This document shows, in pieces, positions 56,365 through 64,000 of a DNA stretch of 64,000 nucleotides. Source of the DNA: Corynebacterium efficiens YS-314. GTDB lineage: Bacteria; Actinomycetota; Actinomycetes; Mycobacteriales; Mycobacteriaceae. A model generated the notes under the pieces. It was not told where the DNA came from. It ran no database searches and saw only the letters and a program-made list of their open reading frames with translations. Numbering within the stretch: the first letter of the stretch is position 1; every line of letters begins with the position of its first letter. The stretch lies in assembly GCF_000011305.1 (NCBI RefSeq), contig NC_004369.1, forward strand, positions 1,240,001 to 1,304,000, in the 5' to 3' direction. The position numbers and the translations under genes are program-made.

Positions 56365-56636
56365 GATGTTCACGGGCTTTCTGAAGCGGTGGGACACGGG
56401 GGATCCACATATCCGGAGCTTCAGACAGACAAGACGCTGATGGGACTACTACCATGACACCTGCCAGGGTGGTCACGGAAACGGTCACGCTCCTATAAGG
56501 TCATGACCGAAACTCCGGATCGCGGTACGGGACCGGAACTACTCCGAAAGACAGATCACGAGCAAGGCACACAGTGTGGCCAGTCCACTTTGGGGTCATT
56601 TCGGATGGCTCCGATCCCGTACTCCCATTATCAGCG
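56365..56636 (-). ncRNA. candidate bridge RNA region of the IS110, copy 2
   Basis: The 5' non-coding end of the second IS110 copy, inverse counterpart of 46814-47085. Assigned by position only. Confidence 0.4.
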
Positions 56637-58184
56637 TCCACTTTCCGGGGGTCGGGCCCGTGGAACGATCCGTTCAAATCGCCTACAGCCGCATCCTGGG
56701 GGTGCTGGAAATGGAAGGCCCCTTCCACAGCATCGACCAGATTGAGGACATCGTTGCTGATCAGGTCCATGAGATCAACTACGACATCGTCCGGGTAGAT
56801 GGGACACGCAGGAACGAGCAATTCCAGGCTGAAGAACGCCACCTGCTGATCCCACTGCCGGATCAGGACTACACCTCCTATGAGTGGAAGGAGCTAAAAG
56901 TCCAGCGCAACTACCATATTTCCTGCGATAAGCAGTACTACTCGGTGCCCTGGAAACTTGTGGGATCCACCGTCAAAGCCCGGTTATCCAACACCGACAT
57001 CACGGTCTTTGCCGGAGATCAGGTTGTGGCTACGCACCGTCGACTCCATGGGCGCTTCGGGCAATATTCCACCCACGCCGATCATGTCCCACCAGCACAC
57101 CTGGATACTGCAGAGTTGTGGAGTGACCAGTGGTTTATCAACCAGGCACGCCTGGTTGGTCCCGCGACCACCACGGTGATCGAGATGATGATCAATCGGC
57201 ACGCCCATCATGCCCATGGCTGGTTGGACTGCCAAAACATCCTGAAAACGCTGGGCGGGAAAAGCCGCAGCGGGTTGGAACAGGCCTGCCAAGAGCTTCT
57301 TGATGCTGATCTGTACCCGACGTATTCGGTGATCAAAAAGCTGCAGTCATCGATTATCACCAACCGCGATACCCACAAACGCAGCGTTGCTGGATCTGCG
57401 CCGACGCCGGCTCCTGATCTGGTGAAACCACAACCAGTCCAGGATCTGGATACGGGTGTGTTTCTGCGCTCATCCAGCGCCTATGAGGTCGATGATATTC
57501 CGTCTTTGTCTTTTGATGATGAGCAGGAGGGCAACCAGTGACACTGTTTAATGATGATGATCACGCGTTGTTTCGCAGTCTGCGGGCCAGTAGCTTGGCT
57601 AGGGCCTTTGAAGAGATCGTCACCGCCAACATCGATGACGATAATCCTGATGTGCTAACCCCGGAGGAGGCGTTTCGGTTGGCTGGCCAGCAGGTGGCCA
57701 GGGATCGAGAGGCTAAACGTATTTCCGAGGCGATTAGGAAAGCGAGGTTTCCTATTATGGATGCCTCGATCGCGGAAATTCGCTATGAACAGGGTCGAAA
57801 TCTTAATCCGATGACGATGAAGCGTCTGGGTAATCATGATTGGGGTGCAGATCCGACCAACTTGTTGATCTTGTCGCCGACGGGGTCCGGGAAGACGTAT
57901 CTGACCTGTGCGGTGGGGATTTCTGCGTGCCATAACGGCTATTCGGTGGCGTATTGGCGCATGGATGATCTGGCTAGGCGTTTGGCGGTCACTCGGATCG
58001 ACACGTTGGAACACGAGGACATGCTGGCAGGCTTGTTTGGTGTTGATGTGTTGATTCTGGATGATTTTCTCACCGTGGGTGTTGATGAACGCACTGCAAG
58101 TGACCTGTTTGCGATTGGACCTGACCCCCGTTTGGTAGACACCTAACATCCCAACATTCTGGGACAGAAAGGTAATCTGCCACC

Positions 58185-58478
58185 ATGCCAAGCAAGACCT
58201 ACACAGAGGAGTTCAAGCGCGACGCCGTCGCCTTGTATGAGAACTCCCCGGGGGCTTCGATTCAGACCATCGCCACTGACCTTGGGATCAATCGCGCCAC
58301 GTTAGCGAACTGGGTAAAAAAATACGGCACCGCAACTCCCAGCGAAACGCCTTCACCAGCCTCGGTGACTGAGGCTGAGCGGATCCGCCAGCTGGAACGG
58401 GAAGTTAGCCGACTGAGAGAAGAGCGCGATATCCTGCGGAAGGCCGCTAAATATTTCGCGGAAGAGACGAACTGGTGA
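58185..58478 (+). CDS. IS3 element c orfA, copy 2
   Basis: A 97-aa HTH protein identical to the one encoded at 52329-52622; intact. Confidence 0.93.
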   Translation: MPSKTYTEEFKRDAVALYENSPGASIQTIATDLGINRATLANWVKKYGTATPSETPSPASVTEAERIRQLEREVSRLREERDILRKAAKYFAEETNW

Positions 58479-59371
58479 TCCGCTTCCGGTTCGTTGATGA
58501 CGCCCAGAAAAACCATTCGGTTAAGCGGTTATGCGAGGTGCTGAAACTCAACAGGTCCTCCTATTACAAATGGAAAAACAGCAGCTCAGCCCGGAGAAAA
58601 CGACTTATCTCTGACGCCCTCCTCGGTGCCCGGGTCAAGACGGTCTTCACCGCCGAAAAGGGTTGTTATGGGGCCAAACGGATCACGGCCGAACTCAAGG
58701 ACCAGGCCGATCAAACCCCCGTGAACCACAAGCGAGTTGCGCGGGTCATGCGTGAACTCAAACTGTTTGGCTACACCAAGAAGCGCAAGGTCACCACCAC
58801 CGTGTCAGATCAGAAGAAACCAGTGTTCCCTGATCTGGTGGGCCGGAAATTCACCGCCGACAAGCCTAACCAGCTCTATGTCGGGGACATTACCTACCTG
58901 CCGATCGCGGACGGGTCGAATATGTACCTGGCTACGGTCATTGACTGTTATTCCCGCAGGTTGGTGGGCTTTTCCATCGCAGATCATATGCGCACCAGCT
59001 TGGTCCAGGATGCACTGACCATGGCTAAGGGCCAGCGTGGAGACTTGAAGGGGGCGATCTTTCATTCGGATCACGGGAGCGTGTATACCTCTCATGCATT
59101 CCAGGGCGCCTGTAAAGACCTGGGGATCAGGCAGTCGATGGGATCAATTGGAACCAGTGCGGATAATGCTTTGGCCGAGTCCTTCAATGCCGCGATGAAG
59201 CGGGAAGTTCTTCAGGATTCCAAGACATTCATAAACCAGTTGATCTGCCGACGGGATGTTTTCCGCTGGTGTACTCGTTACAACACGGTACGCAGACATT
59301 CCTGGTGTAAATATCTCGCGCCTGCGGTGTTTGAAGAGCGCGGTCCTGCTATCCTGAAATCTGCTTCCTGA
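58475..59371 (+). CDS. IS3 element c orfB, copy 2
   Basis: A 298-aa integrase with the same protein sequence as the copy at 51436-52332. At the DLVGR codons it has GAT CTG GTG GGC, where the other copy has GAC CTT GTC GGT. Confidence 0.95.
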   Translation: MIRFRFVDDAQKNHSVKRLCEVLKLNRSSYYKWKNSSSARRKRLISDALLGARVKTVFTAEKGCYGAKRITAELKDQADQTPVNHKRVARVMRELKLFGYTKKRKVTTTVSDQKKPVFPDLVGRKFTADKPNQLYVGDITYLPIADGSNMYLATVIDCYSRRLVGFSIADHMRTSLVQDALTMAKGQRGDLKGAIFHSDHGSVYTSHAFQGACKDLGIRQSMGSIGTSADNALAESFNAAMKREVLQDSKTFINQLICRRDVFRWCTRYNTVRRHSWCKYLAPAVFEERGPAILKSAS

Positions 59372-59741
59372 TTAAATCCTCCGTGTCCACCATCCGGGGG
59401 TCGGGCCCATTCTAGCGAATCGGGAGAATATTCACGCAACGATCATCGGGTCGCAGTCGACTCCGGGGCATTGGTTGGATGTGTTACCGGATAAGAACTC
59501 CGGGGATTCCATTGTCAACCGTTTATCGAGATCGTCTCGCAAGATCACCTTAGGCACGGTGGATATGCGTGAGATCACCAGTCGGGAGCGGATCGCTGCC
59601 CACGATGGTCAGTAGCTAAAAGCACGGCCCTGTCCCTGATGCTGGCGGGTTTCCTGTTTTTGAGGGAGCCTGCCGGTACCACGGGATCAGAACGCAGTAC
59701 CAGTGCTCCGGAATTGCAGTACCATTTCACCCCATTTGGCA

Positions 59742-60726
59742 GCCGGGGAGCTCGACCCCCGAAACCACTGATCGCCGACTTCATCGATCAGATGAGAGAA
59801 GAAGGCTTCGCCGTCGAGCTGATCTGCTGTGTCCTGCGTGAGCAGGGCGTGCAGGTCGCGGCAAGAACCTACCGCTATTGGAAGAAGGCGGCACCGGCCA
59901 CACGGATCGTCAGCGACGCGCAGATCCTGAACGCACTCCACGATCTGAAAGGCACACCGGAATCCTTGTACGGGCGGCGCAAGATGGTCGCGTACCTGCG
60001 CCGGCAAGGGCATGCGGTGGCGCACTGCACCGTCGACCGGTTGATGCGTCTGGCCGGGATGAACGGTATCTCCAGGCGTCGGACGAAACCGCGGACCACG
60101 GTTCCCGGCCCCGAGGACCGTACCCCGGACCTGCTGAACCGGGACTTCACCGCCAAAGCGCCCAACCGGGTGTGGATCGCGGATTTCACCTATGTACACA
60201 CTGCGTCTGGCTGGGTGTACGTCGCGTTTATCGTCGACGTCTACTCGCGAGCCGCATCGTAGGCTGGCACGCGCAGACCTCCCGTGGAGTGGAGCTGGTG
60301 CGTATTCCGCTGCGCCTGGCGCTGTGGGAACGTGACCGTGCCCAACGTCCCGTTATCCGGGGCGAGCTAACGCACCACTCGGATGCGGGCAGCCAATACA
60401 CCGCCGTGAAGTTCACGGAAAATCTCGCCCTGCAGGGCATTACCCCGTCGATTGGGAGTGTGGGGGATGCCTACGACAACGCCCTGATGGAGTCGATCAA
60501 CGGGCTCTACAAGACCGAATGCATCGGCTCCCGAATCTTCACCCCGGAGAGGATGGAGTCGATCGTGGACGTGGAGCTGGCGACCATGTCGTGGGTGCAG
60601 TGGTACAACACCCGTCGACTGCACTCCACCCTCGGGATGGTCCCACCCGCGGAGCACGAGGAGACCTACTGGGCCGGGCACGCTACAATCACCGAGTCAC
60701 CTAAGAGGCTGGCTCAGCCAATCTAA
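59742..60726 (+). pseudogene. IS3-family orfB remnant, 5' truncated and frameshifted
   Basis: A fourth, different IS3-type integrase. It begins abruptly at the right end of IS21 copy B with KPLIADFIDQMREEGFAV and has no orfA. DDE residues are in WIADFTYVHT, THHSDAGSQYTA and ALMESINGLYKTE. The frame breaks near 60250, where VDVYSR is followed by a stop and SRIVGWHAQ continues in another frame. It is therefore inactive. Its stop is followed within about 40 bp by a truncated istA. Confidence 0.88.
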
Positions 60727-60765
60727 CGGCGGCAACAAAGCCGTAGCGGTTCAGTCTCCGGCCGG

Positions 60766-62199
60766 GAGATCGCCCGCCGACTCGGCGTCAGCCGCGACTC
60801 GGTGGCCAAATACACTCGCCTCGAGGATTTCTCCCCGACCCCACCGACACCAGCCAAACGCCCAGGATCGAAGGTCCTCGACGGACTCGACGCCATCATC
60901 GACGGCTGGCTCGAAGATGACAAGACCCGCCCACGCAAGCAACGCCACACCAGCAAACGCGTCTTTGACCGCCTCGTCGCCGAATACGGTTACACCGGTT
61001 CGTATTCACCGGTCCAGCGCTGCATCAAAGCCTGGCGCCAGGCCCACCGCCTCCCCGGCGACGGATACATCGAACTGGCCTGGCACCCCGGCACCGCCCA
61101 AGTCGACTTCGGACAAGCCGACGCCGTCATCGACGGGCAACGGGTGACACTGCACATCCTCGTTGTCACGTTCCCGTACTCGAACATGCGCTTTGTCCAG
61201 GCCTACCGCGGGGAAACCGCCGAATGCGTCTGCCACGGTCTGCGCACCATCTTCGACCACATCGGGGGTGTGCCCCGGCAACTGATCTTTGACAACGCCA
61301 CCGGCGTCGGCCGACGCACCGGGGACAAGGTCATTGAGTCGAAGCTGTTTTCCGCGTTCAAGCTGCACTACCGAACCTCAGCGCGTTACTGCAACCCCTA
61401 CTCGGGCAACGAGAAGGGCAACGTGGAAAATGCGGTCGGGTTCCTGCGCCGCAACCTCATGGTCCCCGAACCCGTCGCCGTCACCCTGGCCGGGCTCAAC
61501 ACCACCTTCCTGGCCCAGTGCCAGCAGCTGGCGCTGGCCCCGCACTGGCGTAAACAGCAGCCGATCCTCGAATTATTCGCCGCCGACGTCGACGCCTGCC
61601 TCGCGCTTCCCGGGATTGGTTTTGATCCCGTGCGCTATGAAACACGGAAGGCCGATAAGACCGGCACGATCACTGTCGAGGACAATTTCTACCTCGCCGG
61701 CCCCTCGTTTGCCGGCCGACTGCTGACGGTGGCGATCCGCCACGACGTCATCGACATCCTCGACGAGCACGCCCGGCCGGTGGTGACCTTCCCCCGATCC
61801 TATGACCACCAGGATCAGACCATCTTCACCCCCACATCATTGCTGCCGGCACTGGTGGCCAAGCCCGGGGCCTGGGGCAACTCACCCGTCCGCGCGCTGA
61901 TGCCTGACCCGGTGCGTGATGTGCTGGATGCCGCCGCGCCCACCGACCGCGCCCGACTGCTGGCAGGCATCGACCAGGCCAGCACGGCCACCTCCTTTAC
62001 CAGCGCGGTGGACGCCGCTGAACGGTTGATCAGCCTTGGCCAGGACCCCGCCGGCCCAGGATTAGGGATGCTGGCCCGACGCCTCGCCGGCGGGAGTCAA
62101 CCCGTCGACACCGGGGTGGACCTGACGGTCTACGATCTGGTGGCCCGCAACACCCGAACGCAGCCAGCACGGACTCCGACGGCGCAGGTGGGGGCATAA
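60766..62199 (+). pseudogene. istA: IS21-type istA, second kind, N-terminally truncated
   Basis: An IstA unlike copies A and B. The in-frame codons from about 60766 read SGREIARRLGVSRDSVAKY, the N-terminal helix-turn-helix, but the first residues are missing because a truncated IS3 lies directly upstream. A GTG at 60802 opens a 465-aa frame. Catalytic motifs are AQVDFGQADAVI, LIFDNATGVG and NEKGNVENAVGFLRR. GC-rich, matching the chromosome. Probably inactive because the DNA-binding start is damaged. Confidence 0.8.
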
Positions 62200-62261
62200 C
62201 GGATCCGATCACCGCCGCCGACATCATCACCGCCGGCAAAGCCACCTCCCTGACCGCGACT

Positions 62262-62930
62262 GTGCTGGCGGAGTGGGCGGACAAAGGCACCCCGAAACAA
62301 CGCGAGTACCTCCACGGACTGCTCATCGCCGAGCAGCAGTCCCGCCGCACCGCCCGCACCACCAGACTGCTGCGGGCGGCGAAGCTGCCGATGGTCAAAA
62401 CCCTCGACGGCTACGACTGGACCAACATCAGCTTCCCCGACGGTTACGGCCGGGACCAGCTGCGGCGGCTGGACTTCATCGATACCGGCGGGGATCTGGT
62501 CTTCTACGGCGACGTCGGCACCGGGAAAACACATTTGGCCTGCGCACTGGTGGCCCAGGCCTGTCAGGCGGGGATCCCGGCGAGGTTTTTCACCACCGCC
62601 TCGCTGGTCGCGCATCTACGCCGCGCCAAGGACGCCGACCGGCTCGACAAGGAACTGGCCGGCCTGGCTAGGAACAAGCTGCTGGTGATCGACGAATTCG
62701 GCTATTTACCCATCGACACCGACGGGGCCCGTCTGTTGTTCCAGGTCATCGCGGACGCCTACGAAAAGCGCAGCCTGATTCTGACGACGAACCTGGCGTT
62801 TTCCAAGTGGGGTGCCGTCTTCGGTGACGATCACATGGCCGCCGCGGTCATTGACCGGATCGTCCACCACGGCCGGCTGCTGCACTTCACCGGCGAGTCC
62901 TACCGGGTCAAACACGCGCTGATGACCTGA
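62262..62930 (+). CDS. istB: IS21-type istB ATPase, second kind
   Basis: The helper ATPase of the second IS21-type element. Walker A is YGDVGTGKTHLACAL, Walker B LLVIDEFGYLPI, followed by LILTTNLAFSKWGAVFGD. The conserved N-terminus continues upstream in frame to ACG GAT CCG at 62199, where ATG is replaced by ATA in GCATAACG, so the normal start codon that would overlap the istA stop seems lost. GTG 62262 is the first usable start and gives 222 aa, lacking about 22 residues. Confidence 0.8.
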   Translation: MLAEWADKGTPKQREYLHGLLIAEQQSRRTARTTRLLRAAKLPMVKTLDGYDWTNISFPDGYGRDQLRRLDFIDTGGDLVFYGDVGTGKTHLACALVAQACQAGIPARFFTTASLVAHLRRAKDADRLDKELAGLARNKLLVIDEFGYLPIDTDGARLLFQVIADAYEKRSLILTTNLAFSKWGAVFGDDHMAAAVIDRIVHHGRLLHFTGESYRVKHALMT

Positions 62931-62944
62931 GGCTGACATGGCCG

Positions 62945-62972
62945 GAAAACCCGCTGAGGTGGCCGGGTTTTC
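62945..62972 (+). terminator. hairpin after istB, possible terminator
   Basis: GAAAACCCG pairs with CGGGTTTTC across a 10-nt loop 14 bp after the istB stop. The arms carry their own T-run (GGGTTTTC). Confidence 0.5.
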
Positions 62973-63052
62973 TGCGCTCTTTTGGCAGGCAAAAAGTTGA
63001 CAAAACACAGCGCACCCGCACTGCCACGAACCTACTGGTCAAGGTGCCTTTG

Positions 63053-63943
63053 CTACCTTGTCGCCAGGACACGGGGCGGTACTGTGCGACCGGGAGTGAT
63101 TGGGCCAGTTCCTGGGCCTGGATAGGTGGGGTCCGGTACCGAAGGTTTCTTCGGCCGGCCGAACCCGGAATACTCTGGGGTGTCAAAGACCACGTCACCG
63201 GGGTGCACGCTGGTTAATCCTTTGACCTGCACAACATAATCCAGCCCGCGGGTGGTCAGTGCGGTGCGAAATAATCCGTTGTCACCGTATCCAGCGTCCG
63301 CGACCACCACCGGTGGGTTCACACCCCAAGCCTTAAGTTCGTCGATCATCTCACATGCTAGTTCCCACTTTCCGGCGGTGCCCGATATCAGCAGGGATCA
63401 GGGCTTTGGCCCGGCGTTGCCGGATGAGGGTGCGTTCTTCCTCCGAGTCGGTGGTGGTCTCATCCCAGCTGGCGGGGAGAAACAACCGCCAATTAAGTGG
63501 ACACGACGCCACGTCGGTCACGGCGTGCACACTCACCCCGATCTGAACATTGCCGACTTTGCCCAGTGTGCCTTAAGTATTGCCGGGCGACTCCGGGTGA
63601 GGGGTGATCCGTCTTTGACGAAACCGGTGTCATCGACAACCCAGGCATCGGGCTGAACAAGGGAAATTACCCTGTTGGCCAGGGATTTTCTGACCGGTTC
63701 GACTGGCCAGGGTGAGGTGGAGACGAATTGCTGGAGTCGCTGGTGATCAATACCCAGTCGTTCGCCCATGGGTTGCATGGATTTCCGGCGCCCCTCCAAC
63801 ATCAACTCCTGCAGGTAGTAGCTGGAGGTGGCGCGTTGGTCTTTGCGGACCAGGGAGGCGAAGATTTCGGCGACGAAATCCTGGAGATCGCCTGGGGTAT
63901 GGGTGGTGGTTTTGTGTTCATGATCAAACATTACGCCCCGCAA
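63053..63943 (-). pseudogene. IS701-type transposase, several frameshifts
   Basis: A degraded DDE transposase. The 5' part (MFDHEHKTTTHTPGDLQDFV, then WVVDDTGFVKDGS) is in one frame, the middle (VSVHAVTDVASCPLNWRLFL, ALIPADIGHRRK) in a second, and the end (MIDELKAWGVNPPVVVADAG, GLDYVVQVKG) in a third. Breaks lie near 63590, 63535 and 63370. The C-terminal end is also shortened, since no glutamate-containing last domain is seen. Nothing else is visible between here and the window end. Confidence 0.85.
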
Positions 63944-64000
63944 AGATCACCCCACAAGAGTTAACGAAGTACTAGGTGCATATGCAAAGAAATTGGAGGG

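Larger units (their letters stand above)
55119..56636 (-). mobile_element. IS110-family insertion, copy 2
   Basis: The inverse counterpart of 46814-48331 with the same limits relative to the carrying IS3. The non-coding end with the candidate bridge RNA is 56365-56636. Confidence 0.85.
53837..56659 (+). mobile_element. IS3 element b carrying an IS110, copy in IS21-B
   Basis: 2823 bp, the same unit as at 46791-49613 but inverted, with GTG duplicated (53834-53836, 56660-56662). The internal IS110 is at the same position of the IS3, so the unit moved or was copied as a whole. Confidence 0.95.
53066..57541 (+). pseudogene. istA: istA transposase, copy B, interrupted
   Basis: The parts 53066-53836 and 56663-57541 join after removal of the composite and one GTG. 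The break falls between KAGV and ERSVQ, directly before the catalytic Glu. The C-terminal part lacks the IS3 element a seen in copy A. Open frames that run across the boundaries are chimeric and not real genes. Confidence 0.93.
58117..59408 (+). mobile_element. IS3 element c, copy in IS21-B
   Basis: 1292 bp with ATT duplicated (58114-58116, 59409-59411), inverse orientation to the copy at 51399-52690. Confidence 0.95.
57538..59615 (+). pseudogene. istB: istB ATPase helper, copy B, interrupted
   Basis: The parts 57538-58116 and 59412-59615 join after removal of IS3 element c and one ATT. The break falls at DLFAI-LANRENI, inside the ATPase domain, so this copy should be inactive. Walker A LSPTGSGKT is in the first part. 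Confidence 0.92.
52920..59741 (+). mobile_element. IS21-family element, copy B, with two nested insertions
   Basis: Same ends and same net length (2701 bp) as copy A and in the same orientation. istA is split by the IS3::IS110 composite and istB by IS3 element c, at positions different from copy A. The right end TTTGGCA (to 59741) abuts a truncated IS3 orfB. The 3-8 bases outside the left end of copy A and the right end of copy B do not match as a target duplication. Confidence 0.93.

Noticed and set aside
44782..59741. The whole duplicated IS21 region as an assembly artefact
   Set aside because: The two copies differ in insertion sites, target duplications and in IS3-a, so it is not a simple false duplication. 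Long reads would still be the decisive test.

Overview
The window looks like the chromosome of a high-GC Corynebacterium close to C. glutamicum and C. efficiens. The main evidence is an OdhA protein of the corynebacterial type, in which an acyltransferase domain is fused to the 2-oxoglutarate dehydrogenase E1. The block around it (odhA, fused ABC exporter, EcsC-like protein, AroE-like protein, thioesterase, MFS pair, metE) and a CAGAC-N6-GTCTG operator of the McbR type before metE agree with this. The species assignment is an inference from protein recall.

Layout. 1-3.2 kb: an IS256 transposase and a CRISPR array of 22 identical 36-nt repeats without cas genes in the window. 3.3-13 kb: a leftward housekeeping block (odhA, ABC exporter, EcsC-like, aroE-like, thioesterase), with two probable leaderless promoters. 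13-17.6 kb: rightward genes for an AbiEi/DUF559-like protein, a type B carboxylesterase, an FhuF-like Fe-S protein and a very acidic protein. 17.8-21.7 kb: a tightly coupled four-gene operon of GAF-SpoIIE phosphatase, cellulose-synthase-like GT2 glycosyltransferase, STAS protein and HATPase kinase. It reads as a partner-switching circuit attached to a polysaccharide synthase. The first two genes each carry a +1 shift in a seven-base homopolymer (G7 and C7). 22-38.3 kb: two MFS exporters, metE, an XRE-ImmA regulator, a Tmm-like flavin monooxygenase, a YczE-like membrane protein, a pRiA4b ORF-3-like protein, a pentapeptide-repeat protein and a secreted alkaline phosphatase.

38.6-44.8 kb: an AT-richer island with three co-oriented genes: two unrecognised proteins (673 and 311 aa) and a large MrfA/DUF1998-class DEAD/DEAH helicase. 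It is a plausible anti-phage module. It is broken, because an IS4 element splits the helicase next to its Walker A motif and an IS21 element removes its 3' end.

44.8-64 kb: an insertion-sequence pile-up. Two IS21 copies, each 2701 bp once insertions are removed, stand head to tail with only 2 bp between their ends. Copy A carries an IS3 that carries a second IS3 that carries an IS110, plus a third IS3. Copy B carries the same IS3::IS110 composite and the same third IS3 at other sites and in the opposite orientation. Boundaries were fixed by comparing the two copies, and target duplications (TGA, GTG, TCA, ATT) were read directly. To the right are a truncated IS3, a second IS21-type element and a degraded IS701-type transposase.

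The most promising leads are the phosphatase/GT2/STAS/HATPase operon and the three-gene helicase module. The IS21 tandem junction and the IS110 element with an XRE domain and a long 5' non-coding end are the best mobile-DNA observations.
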